Shown here: in pieces, positions 10,098-18,253 of the stretch
Position numbering within the stretch: position 1 is the stretch's first letter
How the letters are laid out: each line of letters starts with the position of its first letter
From: Choricystis sp. odSpoLacu1
Taxonomy: Eukaryota > Chlorophyta > Trebouxiophyceae
Assembly (NCBI GenBank): GCA_958009055.1
Contig: OY253649.1
Location: forward strand, 682,001-746,000
Reading direction: 5' to 3'
Length of the DNA stretch: 64,000 nucleotides
Translations under genes and position numbers: made by a program
Notes under the pieces: model-generated
The model's database searches: none
Told to the model about the DNA's origin: nothing
Seen by the model: the letters and a program-made list of their open reading frames with translations, nothing else

Positions 10098-10703
10098 TCA
10101 CCCTGCCGCCGCGTACGGCCGCCCATCATCCGCCCACGGCGTCGGCGCCAGCAGGTCACCCCCGGCCGCGGCCGCAAACACGGCGCCGACCGCGTCGGCC
10201 GGCACGCCCGCGCTGGCAGCCCCGCCCACCCCCAGCGCAGCACACGCGGCTCGGGCACGGTTGGCGGCGACGGCGGCGCCCCCGCCCACGGGGCGGAGGG
10301 GGGGCAAGGTGGTGGGGCTGGTGGTGGTGGGCGCGGGAGCCGCTGCGACTGCGCCACCACTCATCGCTGCCCCTCCTGCCACCGCAGCCGGCATGGCCGG
10401 GGGCGCCCCAGCCAGCACGTGCTGAAAGTGGCACCTCGCCCCATGCACGCACGCGCCCGTCGTCGCCCACCGAAAGCACACGCGCGACGTCGGCATGCCC
10501 GACACCTGTGCCGCTGCCGTCAGGGCGGCCGCCGCCCCCGACTCCACGGGCGGCCTCAGCTCGGCTTCACCGTGAGCATACGTGCACTTGTCGCCGTAGC
10601 GGCAGGCGCCGGCCGCGTGCTGGGTGCAGAGGCGCGTCTTGAAGAACGACGGGTCGCGCCTGTCGAACGCGCGGCCGGGGCGGGGGGCGGGCGCGTTGTA
10701 CAT
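10098..10703 (-). CDS. CCCH zinc-finger protein, two fingers
   Basis: A single-exon protein of 201 residues starting MYNAPAPRPGRAFDRR. Finger 1 is C-x7-C-x5-C-x3-H within FFKTRLCTQHAAGACRYGDK, then CTYAH. Finger 2 is C-x8-C-x5-C-x3-H within RVCFRWATTGACVHGARC, then HFQH. The rest is alanine/proline-rich linker ending DDGRPYAAAG. Tandem CCCH fingers usually bind RNA, so an RNA-processing or mRNA-turnover role is likely, but the family member is not identifiable. An upstream in-frame extension is open without an earlier plausible ATG, so I took the ATG at 10703. The gene converges on Qri7 with about 50 bases between stops and is divergent from the helicase gene. Confidence 0.8.
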   Translation of the reverse strand: MYNAPAPRPGRAFDRRDPSFFKTRLCTQHAAGACRYGDKCTYAHGEAELRPPVESGAAAALTAAAQVSGMPTSRVCFRWATTGACVHGARCHFQHVLAGAPPAMPAAVAGGAAMSGGAVAAAPAPTTTSPTTLPPLRPVGGGAAVAANRARAACAALGVGGAASAGVPADAVGAVFAAAAGGDLLAPTPWADDGRPYAAAG

Positions 10704-10970
10704 GACTGTGTGTTGCGTGTTGAGGCCACTGTGCCTGTGCCGACGGGCGCGTGCGCCGCGTGGAGGACGAGTGAAAAAAGAGAGCGAATTGTATGGAAAC
10801 TCTCTGCTCGTCGTTTTCGTCGGGCAAAAGCGAAATCCCCCGCCACGCACGCCAGTCCACCAGCGCCTCCCCAGTCCACACAAACGCACGCACCGCACCC
10901 AACTGTGCGTGCTGCGTGCTTCACCACACGCGACACGCACTTTGCTCACACCGAAAAAAAACTAGCGACA
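10704..10970. promoter_or_regulatory. Divergent promoter, CCCH and DEAD-box genes
   Basis: These 267 bases lie between opposite start codons. The interval has CA-rich segments on the right and no recognisable core element. Confidence 0.45.
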
Positions 10971-12614
10971 ATGCATGTGCTGCTGGCGCCCCGCCCTCCC
11001 CTCCTCCCCCGCCCCCGATCTGCACCTTCCGCCCCGTCAGCTGTTGGAAGGGACTCGCCACAGCCGTCGATACGCACGCCTCTGCGGGACAAGGACAGGG
11101 ACAGGAACAGTCGCCCCCCCTCCGACGGCGGCCGCAGCCGTTTTGGGCGCGGCGGCGCGGGCCGCACAGCCGGCCGCACGTTTGGCCGCGGCGGCCGAGG
11201 CCGGGAGTCGCGTTACACGTCGCCACCACCACCGTCCACCCGGCCCAAGCAGACGGCCACCTTCTTTTCAGCCGACTCGTTCGGCGGCGCGGGCGCCAGC
11301 CCGGCGCTGGTGGACGCCCTGTCCTCCCTCAGCATCTCGCGCCCGTCCCATATCCAGGCGGCCGCGTTGAGGGTGCTGGCCCCGGGGGCGGGAGACGCTG
11401 CCAAGGCTGCGGCTGTGGGTAACAGTGCAGCGGACGCGTCAACGTCATCACCGTCGTCGCCTCCTCTGCCGCCGCCCGCCGTCGTGGTTGCCGACCACGC
11501 TGGCTCCGGCAAGACCCTGGCCTACCTCGTCCCCATCGCCATGCACCTGGCCGCCGCGGAAGCGTCTCAAGGCCGGGCCCCACCCTGCACACCGCGCGCC
11601 ATTGTGCTGGCTCCCACGTCTGAACTGTGTGCCCAAGTGGGTGGCGTCGCGCGCGCCCTCGCCCGCGGCCTCGCCACCGCCGGCCACCCCCCCTTCCGCA
11701 CCGCCGTCCTGACGGGCGGCCACCCGTGGCGCACTCAGCGCGACGCGCTCGAAGAAGGCGCCGACCTGGTGGTCGCCACCCCGGGGCGCGTGGCAGAGCA
11801 CGTGCGCGCGGGGTCGCTGACTCTCGACGCTGCCACCCACATCGTGCTGGACGAAGCCGACGTCCTGCTGGCGGATGCAGGCGCGTTTGCGGACCAGGTG
11901 GCTCCGTTGAAAGCGGCAGCATCGCCGAACGCCACTTTTGTGCTCGTCACCGCGACGCTCCCAGAGCCTGTCTGGGCACAGCTGGAAGCCGACTTTGGGG
12001 GGCGCGTCACCCCCGTCCTGGGGCCCGGCCTGCACCGCCCCGCCCCCGGCGTCACCCAACAGATTGTGGACTGTTCGGGGGGCGACGACTTCTTGCCCGC
12101 GGGCGGCCGCGCGCGCAAGCTCGACGCTCTCATCCCCCTCCTCTCTGGCTCGGCCGCCACCCACACCGTCATCTTTTGCAACACCATCGACGGCTGCCGC
12201 GCCGTGGAGAACGTGGTCAAGCGCAAGCTGGGGGACAGCCACGTGGCGCACGCGTACCATGGCGCGATCGACAAGGCCGCGCGTGACGCGGCGCTCGCGT
12301 CGTTCTGTCGGCGCGGCGGCGACGACCCGTTACTGGCCAAGCTGGAGGGCGGGGCCCCCACCAAGCACGTGTTGATCGCCACTGACCGCGCGTCCCGCGG
12401 TGTGGACACCGTGACCGCCACCCACGTGATTCTGTTTGACTTTCCGCGCGATCCATCGGAATACGTGCGCCGCGCGGGCCGCGTCGCGCGCGGTGGCGCG
12501 GGCGGCGCCACCGTGTCCCTGCTGGTGCTGGGGCGGCAGGTGCCCCTGGCGCGGCGCGTGGTGGAGAGGGGGGATGCGGGGCAGCCGCTGCACGCTGTGC
12601 CGGGGGGTGGGTGA
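10971..12614 (+). CDS. DEAD-box RNA helicase, plant RH39/RH50-like, likely organellar
   Basis: ATP-dependent RNA helicase of 547 residues in one exon. The motifs are visible in order: Q-like RPSHIQAAAL, motif I DHAGSGKTLAYLVPI, Ia PTSELCAQV, Ib TPGRV, motif II DEAD at 11850-11861, motif III as TAT, IV VIFCNT, V ATDRASRGVD and VI YVRRAGRVARGG. The DHAGSGKTLAYL wording resembles the plant plastid helicases RH39/RH50, which act in plastid rRNA maturation. The N-terminus is basic, proline/serine-rich and then RG/GR-rich, consistent with a transit peptide followed by an RNA-binding RGG segment. Motif VI starts with R where most DEAD proteins have H, a conservative change also seen in some family members. 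The start codon is the first ATG after an A-rich leader (GCGACAATG). Confidence 0.8.
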   Translation: MHVLLAPRPPLLPRPRSAPSAPSAVGRDSPQPSIRTPLRDKDRDRNSRPPSDGGRSRFGRGGAGRTAGRTFGRGGRGRESRYTSPPPPSTRPKQTATFFSADSFGGAGASPALVDALSSLSISRPSHIQAAALRVLAPGAGDAAKAAAVGNSAADASTSSPSSPPLPPPAVVVADHAGSGKTLAYLVPIAMHLAAAEASQGRAPPCTPRAIVLAPTSELCAQVGGVARALARGLATAGHPPFRTAVLTGGHPWRTQRDALEEGADLVVATPGRVAEHVRAGSLTLDAATHIVLDEADVLLADAGAFADQVAPLKAAASPNATFVLVTATLPEPVWAQLEADFGGRVTPVLGPGLHRPAPGVTQQIVDCSGGDDFLPAGGRARKLDALIPLLSGSAATHTVIFCNTIDGCRAVENVVKRKLGDSHVAHAYHGAIDKAARDAALASFCRRGGDDPLLAKLEGGAPTKHVLIATDRASRGVDTVTATHVILFDFPRDPSEYVRRAGRVARGGAGGATVSLLVLGRQVPLARRVVERGDAGQPLHAVPGGG

Positions 12615-12717
12615 TTTTTGTTGTTGTTTTTCTTAACACGTCGTTTTGCTTTTTAAACTTTCTACCTCTTTTTTGCACTCGTCTTCTCTCTCTCTCTCCC
12701 TTCTGAGCGTCCACACA

Positions 12718-14712
12718 TCACCACAGCCCCACCCTGGCCGCCACGTCCCGCACATTGGATGCGTACCGATCCTCCAGCTCGCGCCCGCGCCCCGTGACGA
12801 TGGCGACGACGTCCGACAGCACGTCTTCGTGGGCCAGCACGTCCACGTGGTCTGCAGACCTCGGCCCACCCCTCGGGTCCAGGCCTGCAGCCAACAGGGG
12901 CAGGGGTTCGTGCACCGCTTCCCGGGTGACGACGCGGGCGCGGGACGGGTTGAGGGTGGGGGAGCGCCACCCGCGCGTGCAAAGCGCGCCGAGGGAGACG
13001 AGGTTGACGGTGCCGTCTCCGTCGCCCAGGCGGACGCCGCCGTCGACACCGCCCAGGGGGTGGGATGGGGTGCCGGACGAGAGGAGGGGGGGGACGGTGT
13101 CGGACGCGCTCGTTCCTGGGGGCGGCGTCGAAAAGCGCGCGTCGATTTTCAGCGCGCCCGCGTCGGCCGCCGCGCGCACGCTGGCGGCAGCCTTGCCGCC
13201 TGCATCACTCACGTTGGCGGCGCGGCCGGACGTGGCCTCCGCTGTGGCTGTGTACACGTACCCACGCTCCGTCGGCTTGCCCACGCCGTAGAGGCACGTG
13301 ACCTGCAGGTCGGGCGCGGCCGGCAGCGCGCAGCGCAGCGCGTGCGCGCCTTGCGCGCACTTGGACGCAGGCCAGAGGCCGCCACCACCGCCTCCCTTGG
13401 GCCCAAACCATGTCTCCCGCGCGTGGCGCTCGCGCGTGGGGGAGAGGGAGGCCAGCACGGCGTCCACTGCAGCGTCAGCGTCCAGGACGGCGCCACCGTC
13501 GACCCTCAAAAACGCGCCAAACGATGCGGGCGCGCCGCGCAGCGCCATCGCGGCGCCATCATCAGGCGCCCCGCTCGCGTTGCCCCACACAGCCGCGCCG
13601 CCGATGGGCAACATGCCGAGGGATCCGCCCCAGCTCCTGAACAGGCGGGTGCGCTGGGTGCGGGACACAAAGTTGTCAGAGAGGAACGCGGCGACCGCGC
13701 CCAGTTCTGCCGTGTCGCGCGTTTCGCCGGACAGGAGGGCGGGCACACTCTTGGCCGTGCCGAGTGTCGGTCCCGCCACGTTGACGTAGTGAGCGACGTG
13801 GGCGGCGGTCCAGCCGGGGGCGCGGTGTGTATCTGCCCAGGCAAAGAAAGTGCGCGCCACGGTGTCGCCCCATGAATGAGCGACCAGGGCGGCTTTGACG
13901 CCGCCGTTGGTGGCGACCAGGGTTTCGACGCGGGCAGCCAGGCGTGTAAAAAACCCGTCCCTCGGCTCCAGGTGGTCCAGCCCCAGCCTCCAGTCGTAGG
14001 TTTCAGCGGCTAAATTGCCCGCATTGTAGCCGACGGAGGCGAGCTCGGCAATCATCGTCGCCCACACGCCGTACCCAGGCATAAAATAGTCCACCCCCGC
14101 CAGCCCTTCCACTGCACGCAGCCTAGTCGGCAGGGTGGCGTTGCCAGACGGCGGTGGATCCACCCCCGTCTCGCCATCCAGCGCCATGACTTGGAGCCAG
14201 CAGTCGCGCTGGGTGAGCACGCGCTGCGTCATGGACACGCCGCCCCAAAAACGGGATCGAAAGTAAGGTTCAGCACACGGGGGGCCCGACCACAGCTCCA
14301 AGCTGGACGTGACAAAGCCCGGGATGAGGACGACAGGGTGGTGAGGGCGAGCCCCCTGGCGCGCGGCGGCCGCGCCCGGGCGCGCGCGCGGCACGCCGCG
14401 CAGCGCGGCGAGTGCTGTGCCCCAGGCGCGAGTGTCAAACAAGCCGCTCTCATCCAACAAGTCGGCCGCCCCCGCAAGGGCGGCCCGCAGGCGCCTGTTC
14501 TGGGCGGCTACAGCCACCGACACAGCCAGCAGGGCGAGGACGACGGCGACTGCGACGACGGCGCGACGGTGGCGGCGGTCGGCGACGTCTGCGGGCGTTG
14601 GTTGGCGTGGTGGTTTGGGGGGGGAACGTGCTGGCCGAGAGCGTGAGCGAGAGGGTGCATCGTGCTCTGCTGCTGGTGCGGTGGCGCGGGAGCGCCGGGC
14701 GGCAGGCGGCAT
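12718..14712 (-). CDS. PDAT: Phospholipid:diacylglycerol acyltransferase (PDAT/LRO1)
   Basis: Makes triacylglycerol by moving an acyl group from phospholipid to diacylglycerol at the ER. The gene is a single exon of 664 residues, the usual PDAT length. A basic cytosolic N-terminus is followed by one membrane span (VVAVAVVLALLAVSVAVAA near residue 60) and a lumenal LCAT-fold domain. Landmarks are VVLIPGFVTSSLELW, the lid-like FRSRFWGGVSMTQRVL with DCWLQVMALD and TGVDPP, the nucleophile region ALVAHSWGDTVA, GDGTVNLVSLG (Asp region) and the His-bearing ADHVDVLAHEDVL. The nucleophile elbow reads HSWG where the family usually has HSMG. The stop lies 103 bases from the helicase stop, and the start lies 160 bases from NC2-alpha. 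Confidence 0.9.
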   Translation of the reverse strand: MPPAARRSRATAPAAEHDAPSRSRSRPARSPPKPPRQPTPADVADRRHRRAVVAVAVVLALLAVSVAVAAQNRRLRAALAGAADLLDESGLFDTRAWGTALAALRGVPRARPGAAAARQGARPHHPVVLIPGFVTSSLELWSGPPCAEPYFRSRFWGGVSMTQRVLTQRDCWLQVMALDGETGVDPPPSGNATLPTRLRAVEGLAGVDYFMPGYGVWATMIAELASVGYNAGNLAAETYDWRLGLDHLEPRDGFFTRLAARVETLVATNGGVKAALVAHSWGDTVARTFFAWADTHRAPGWTAAHVAHYVNVAGPTLGTAKSVPALLSGETRDTAELGAVAAFLSDNFVSRTQRTRLFRSWGGSLGMLPIGGAAVWGNASGAPDDGAAMALRGAPASFGAFLRVDGGAVLDADAAVDAVLASLSPTRERHARETWFGPKGGGGGGLWPASKCAQGAHALRCALPAAPDLQVTCLYGVGKPTERGYVYTATAEATSGRAANVSDAGGKAAASVRAAADAGALKIDARFSTPPPGTSASDTVPPLLSSGTPSHPLGGVDGGVRLGDGDGTVNLVSLGALCTRGWRSPTLNPSRARVVTREAVHEPLPLLAAGLDPRGGPRSADHVDVLAHEDVLSDVVAIVTGRGRELEDRYASNVRDVAARVGLW

Positions 14713-14872
14713 GGAAAGGAATGGGTCGGGGAGGTGTGACGAAGGGCGGTCGGGCTCAGAAACAAAACACTTTTTCTTTTCGCCCATCTGGCGCGCGCCA
14801 CCCGCGCCTGCGCACACGGCCCTCTGCACCTCTTGAACACGCGTCCCACTCACACACACGCAAACTCCCAAA
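14713..14872. promoter_or_regulatory. Divergent promoter, PDAT and NC2-alpha
   Basis: These 160 bases lie between opposite start codons, with CACACACACG just upstream of the NC2-alpha ATG. No TATA box is seen. Confidence 0.45.
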
Positions 14873-15634
14873 ATGAAGCCGCGCCCCTCTGCGCTCGCGG
14901 TGCGCATTCGGCGCCTGATGCTTGCCGACGACGACGTCGGCAAGGTGGCGGCCGCCACGCCGGGCGTCATTGGTGAGTCGGTGTGTGTGCATTGCCTCTG
15001 CGTGCATGCGTGTGTGCGCGCTCCAGCTCGCGGGTGCGACAGCAAAACCCACCCCTCCCCACCCACCCATCCCACAGGCCGCGCCCTGGAACTCTTCCTG
15101 GACCACCTCGTCAAAGCCGCCGCCGCCCTCATGAACGAGCGCGGCGACAAGATGCTGACCGCCGGCCACTTCAAGGCGGCCGTGGCCGCCGACCCCGTGT
15201 TCGACTTTTGCCGCGCGCTGCTGGCCGACGCGCCCGACCTGCCTGACCCCGCGGCCAAGAAGAAGAAGGGTGGGGGTGGGGGTGGGGGGGATGGTGCCAA
15301 GCGCAAAATCGGTGGCGGCAAGGGTGGCAGCCGCAAGAAGGCCAAGAAGGAGGAGGCGTCGAGTGACGACGACGACGACGACGACGGCAGTGGCAGCGCG
15401 GGGCCTGGATCCAGCGCCGAGCCGGCGCCCGACGCCCCCGCCGCCGCGCCCACCGCCGCCCCGCCTGCTGAGGAGTTCAAGGAGGAAGCGGTGGCGGCGT
15501 CAGTGGAAGCGGCGGCTCCCCCAGCGGACGCCCCCCCTCCCGCCGCGGACCCGTCACGGTCTGACGTGGTGCCGATGCCGCCCCTGGACAACGCGGCCGA
15601 CTACGTCCAGTTCGAGGACGACTTTGACGCATGA
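14873..15634 (+). CDS. DRAP1: NC2-alpha/DRAP1, TBP-repressor histone-fold subunit
   Basis: Subunit of negative cofactor 2, which binds TBP on DNA and blocks TFIIA/TFIIB. Exons are 14873-14972 and 15078-15634, with phase 1 giving GVI|GRALELF. The protein has 218 residues. The histone fold is clear: AVRIRRLMLADDDVGKVAAA, ALELFLDHLVKAAAALM, MLTAGHFKAAVAADPVFDF. After residue about 100 comes a lysine/glycine-rich stretch, then a serine/aspartate run (SSDDDDDDDGSG) and an alanine/proline tail ending ADYVQFEDDFDA. The acidic end ending in aromatic and Asp residues resembles other NC2-alpha proteins. The gene is divergent from PDAT and convergent with GH125. Confidence 0.85.
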   Translation: MKPRPSALAVRIRRLMLADDDVGKVAAATPGVIGESVCVHCLCVHACVRAPARGCDSKTHPSPPTHPTGRALELFLDHLVKAAAALMNERGDKMLTAGHFKAAVAADPVFDFCRALLADAPDLPDPAAKKKKGGGGGGGDGAKRKIGGGKGGSRKKAKKEEASSDDDDDDDGSGSAGPGSSAEPAPDAPAAAPTAAPPAEEFKEEAVAASVEAAAPPADAPPPAADPSRSDVVPMPPLDNAADYVQFEDDFDA

Positions 15635-15637
15635 GTG

Positions 15638-15642
15638 TGTAA
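15638..15642 (+). terminator. TGTAA poly(A) signal, NC2-alpha
   Basis: TGTAAACGG begins a few bases after the stop codon at 15634. Confidence 0.45.
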
Positions 15643-15665
15643 ACGGTTTGTGTTTTTGGCGCACT

Positions 15666-15670
15666 TTACA
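15666..15670 (-). terminator. TGTAA poly(A) signal, GH125 gene
   Basis: On the minus strand TTTGTAAAG lies about 85 bases beyond the GH125 stop, so the two convergent 3' UTRs would overlap. Confidence 0.4.
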
Positions 15671-15754
15671 AACAGCAAAACGAAAAAGAGCGCACGAAAA
15701 AACGACACTCTCCTGCCACCCTCCTAAAAACCACACCCTCTGTCTCTCTCTCTC

Positions 15755-17606
15755 TCACGCCACCAAGTACTGGATCTGGGCCTCCAGCGTCTCATAGTGC
15801 AGCGGGTCGGCGCCCGCCCCCTCCCGCTTGCCCAGCTCGGCCAGGCGGTGCGCGTCGGCGGCCGCGTCGCACCGCTCGCGGAACGTGTCCTCATACAGCG
15901 CGACAAACATCGCGTTGGCCCACTCGAACCAGTCGCGCGTGCAGGCGGCGCCATTGGTCGCGGCCACCGACTCGTGCATGAGACCGTTGCCGCACTGGGA
16001 GCGGAGGAGCATGCGGAGGGCGCCCACTTTGGCGGTGGGGGAGGCGTCTGTGAGCGCGCCCACCATGACCGCCAGCGGCCACACATACCCGTGCGGCGTG
16101 TGGGGCGACCCAAGCCCCGTGATGACGGGGCCCTCAAAATACCATTCATTGCGGTGGGACAGGATGCGGCCCCGGGTCTCGTTGTAGATGGCAGGATCAT
16201 AGTGAGGGTAGCCGAGCAGCGGGATGGACAGCAGCGACGGCACGTTGGGGTCGTCAAAGCTGGCCAGCACGCCGCCCAGGCCGTCCACCTCGTACGCGTA
16301 CGACTTGGTGCCGTCGTCGTGAGTGACGATGCCGTGGGCCTCAATCCCCGCCCGGATCTCGCCCGCCAGCTTGGCCGCGCGCGCCGCAAAGTCGGCCGAC
16401 TTCCACACGCGCGCGTTGAGGTCCAAAGCACGTTCCAATGCTCCAGCCGCGTACATGTTGACCGGCACGTTGAACCCGTACGTCTGGGGGTCGTCACTCG
16501 GCCGGTACCCACTCCAGCTCATGCCGGTGAAGGCGGACGGCGCCCCCTTGCCGCCGCGCGGGAGTTCGGAGTAGCGATAATCAGAGTCGGTCTCGTGCCG
16601 CTGTTCGCGCGTCCACACGTCGACGAGAAGTGAGGCAGCATCAAACAGCGACGTGTCGTTCAAAAACCGGTCCGCCCCAAACACGCCCGGGGTGGACGCA
16701 TAGTTCCACAGCGCGTTCAGAAAGTAGGCGCCCGAGTCAAGCTCATAGTTGCGGGTGGCGACCCACCCGCCGCGGCCTATGATGCGGTCCGACTTGGGAA
16801 GGGACGCGGCAGACCGCCACTTGCTGGAATACGAATTCGCGTACGGATCCTGCAGAATGTAGAAAGCTTGCGTGCGCAGGGCGCCCTCCATGACTTTGCG
16901 CAGGGCCGGGTGGGCCGCGACGCGGGGGAAGTAGATGGAGAGCTGCACCGCCGAGTCGCGGATCCACATGTCGTCGATGTCGCCCGTGGCCACGAAAACG
17001 AGCCCCGATCCATCACCGCGGGGGCGGACCGCGGTTTGCAGGGAGTGGTAGAGGGTGCGGCCGCAGAGGGCGCGCAGGTCGTCGCGCTCGGCGGGGGTGA
17101 GGAGGCTGTGGGTTGGTGGGAGGTCGGTTTTGAAATTGAGCGGGTGTCGGTGTCTTTGGCCGTGTGCGCCCTCTCCCCGCCCCCGTGTGTCACCATCCAA
17201 ACAAGCCGACATGTGTGTCTCATCAAGACGCACACACATACACGCAGACACGCCTGGCCGTGCGGTAGAATGTGACTGCGCTGCCACTGTTTCCTCCCAA
17301 TTCCATTGCCGATCTCTCTCACCTGGTCACGTTCTCCGACACGTCCGCCCGCGACGGGCTGGCCCCGCCGCTGGCCCACACTTCGGGCTCGCTGTGGGCC
17401 AGCTTGCGGCGGGCGGTGACGGCAGAGGAAGGCACGGCGCCCCCTCCCGCACGCCGCGGCAGCGATACGCGGTGCGTCGTGGCGGTGGACGCGCTGCGCA
17501 GCCGTGTCCCCACAAACGCGCCCGCGTTGAGCAGGACGAGGGCGGCCAGCACGCCCCGCACAACGGGGGGTCGGCGCCGCGTTTTGGAGTCGGGGGAGTA
17601 CGCCAT
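15755..17606 (-). CDS. GH125 exo-alpha-1,6-mannosidase (Mug157 family), type II membrane protein
   Basis: Family GH125 enzymes remove terminal alpha-1,6-mannose; eukaryotic members act on glycans in the secretory route. Exons are 17606-17323 and 17105-15755, and the junction restores S-LLTPAERDDL. The protein has 544 residues. The N-terminus has a short basic head (DSKTRRRPPVVR) and one hydrophobic anchor (GVLAALVLLNAGAFVG near residues 17-32), then a stem. Catalytic-domain landmarks are FVATGDIDDMWIRDSAVQ, YELDSGAYFLNALW, DDPNVPSLLSIPLLGYPHYD, EWYFEGPVITGLGSPHTP and LMHESVAATN with DWFEWANAMF. The invariant acidic residues sit in these blocks. The strand is opposite to both neighbours. Confidence 0.9.
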
Positions 17607-18253
17607 TGAGAGGCGTCCTGTTGGGCGGTCGGCGCGGGGAAGTGCGCGTGCACTCACGCTGCGCAGGGGCGCGTGAGGAGGAGGGAGGAGAGGGGGACCG
17701 CGTGCGGAAGGGCGCGGGAAAAGATGAGAGAGTGCGGAGTTTTGAATTTTCTTGGCGTCGTTTTTTTTTTGGGTGAAGAAAACGAGCGTTTTCGAATCTT
17801 TTTGTGTTGTCTTCTCTTTTGTTTTACAAAAACGCAGAAACGCTGTGACCTAAAACAGTGGGGTAAAAAAAAAACAGACGCCTAAGAAAACACCGTGAAG
17901 AAGGGGTGGTGGTGGCGGAGCAAGCGGGCTCGTTTGTGTGTAGTTTGTGTGTGTGGGCTGCCTTCGTTCTCGACCCGCCCATAACAGAGCGCACAGAGAC
18001 GCGGGGTGTGTATGAGATAGAGAGTGTTTTTGGAGAGGGAAACGAAACGAGGGGGGGGGGGGGGGGGGGCTGTAAAATGACTCACCCCCTAACTGGGTAC
18101 GTGTTTTTGCGAAAAAAAAACGTGGGGTTGCCTCTTCAATCACGCGTTTGTCTCTTTTTTCTTCCCCCGCGTTCCGTGTGTGCGTGTGTGTGTGCGTCAC
18201 CCGCGCGACGCCTGCGTGCCTGTCCTCTGATCCTGCCCCCACACCCAGAGACC
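17607..18253. promoter_or_regulatory. Divergent region, GH125 and ATAD2-like genes
   Basis: These 647 bases lie between opposite start codons and are less GC-rich than the coding parts, with several T runs (for example 17760-17770) and a long G tract. AACTGG|GTACGT at 18097 and CACCCAG at 18249 could bound a 5' UTR intron of the ATAD2-like gene. I see no other coding signal. Confidence 0.45.
18051..18069 (+). repeat. 19-base G homopolymer
   Basis: An uninterrupted run of 19 G in a divergent promoter region. Tracts of this kind are prone to length errors and can fold as G-quadruplex on the plus strand. Confidence 0.9.
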
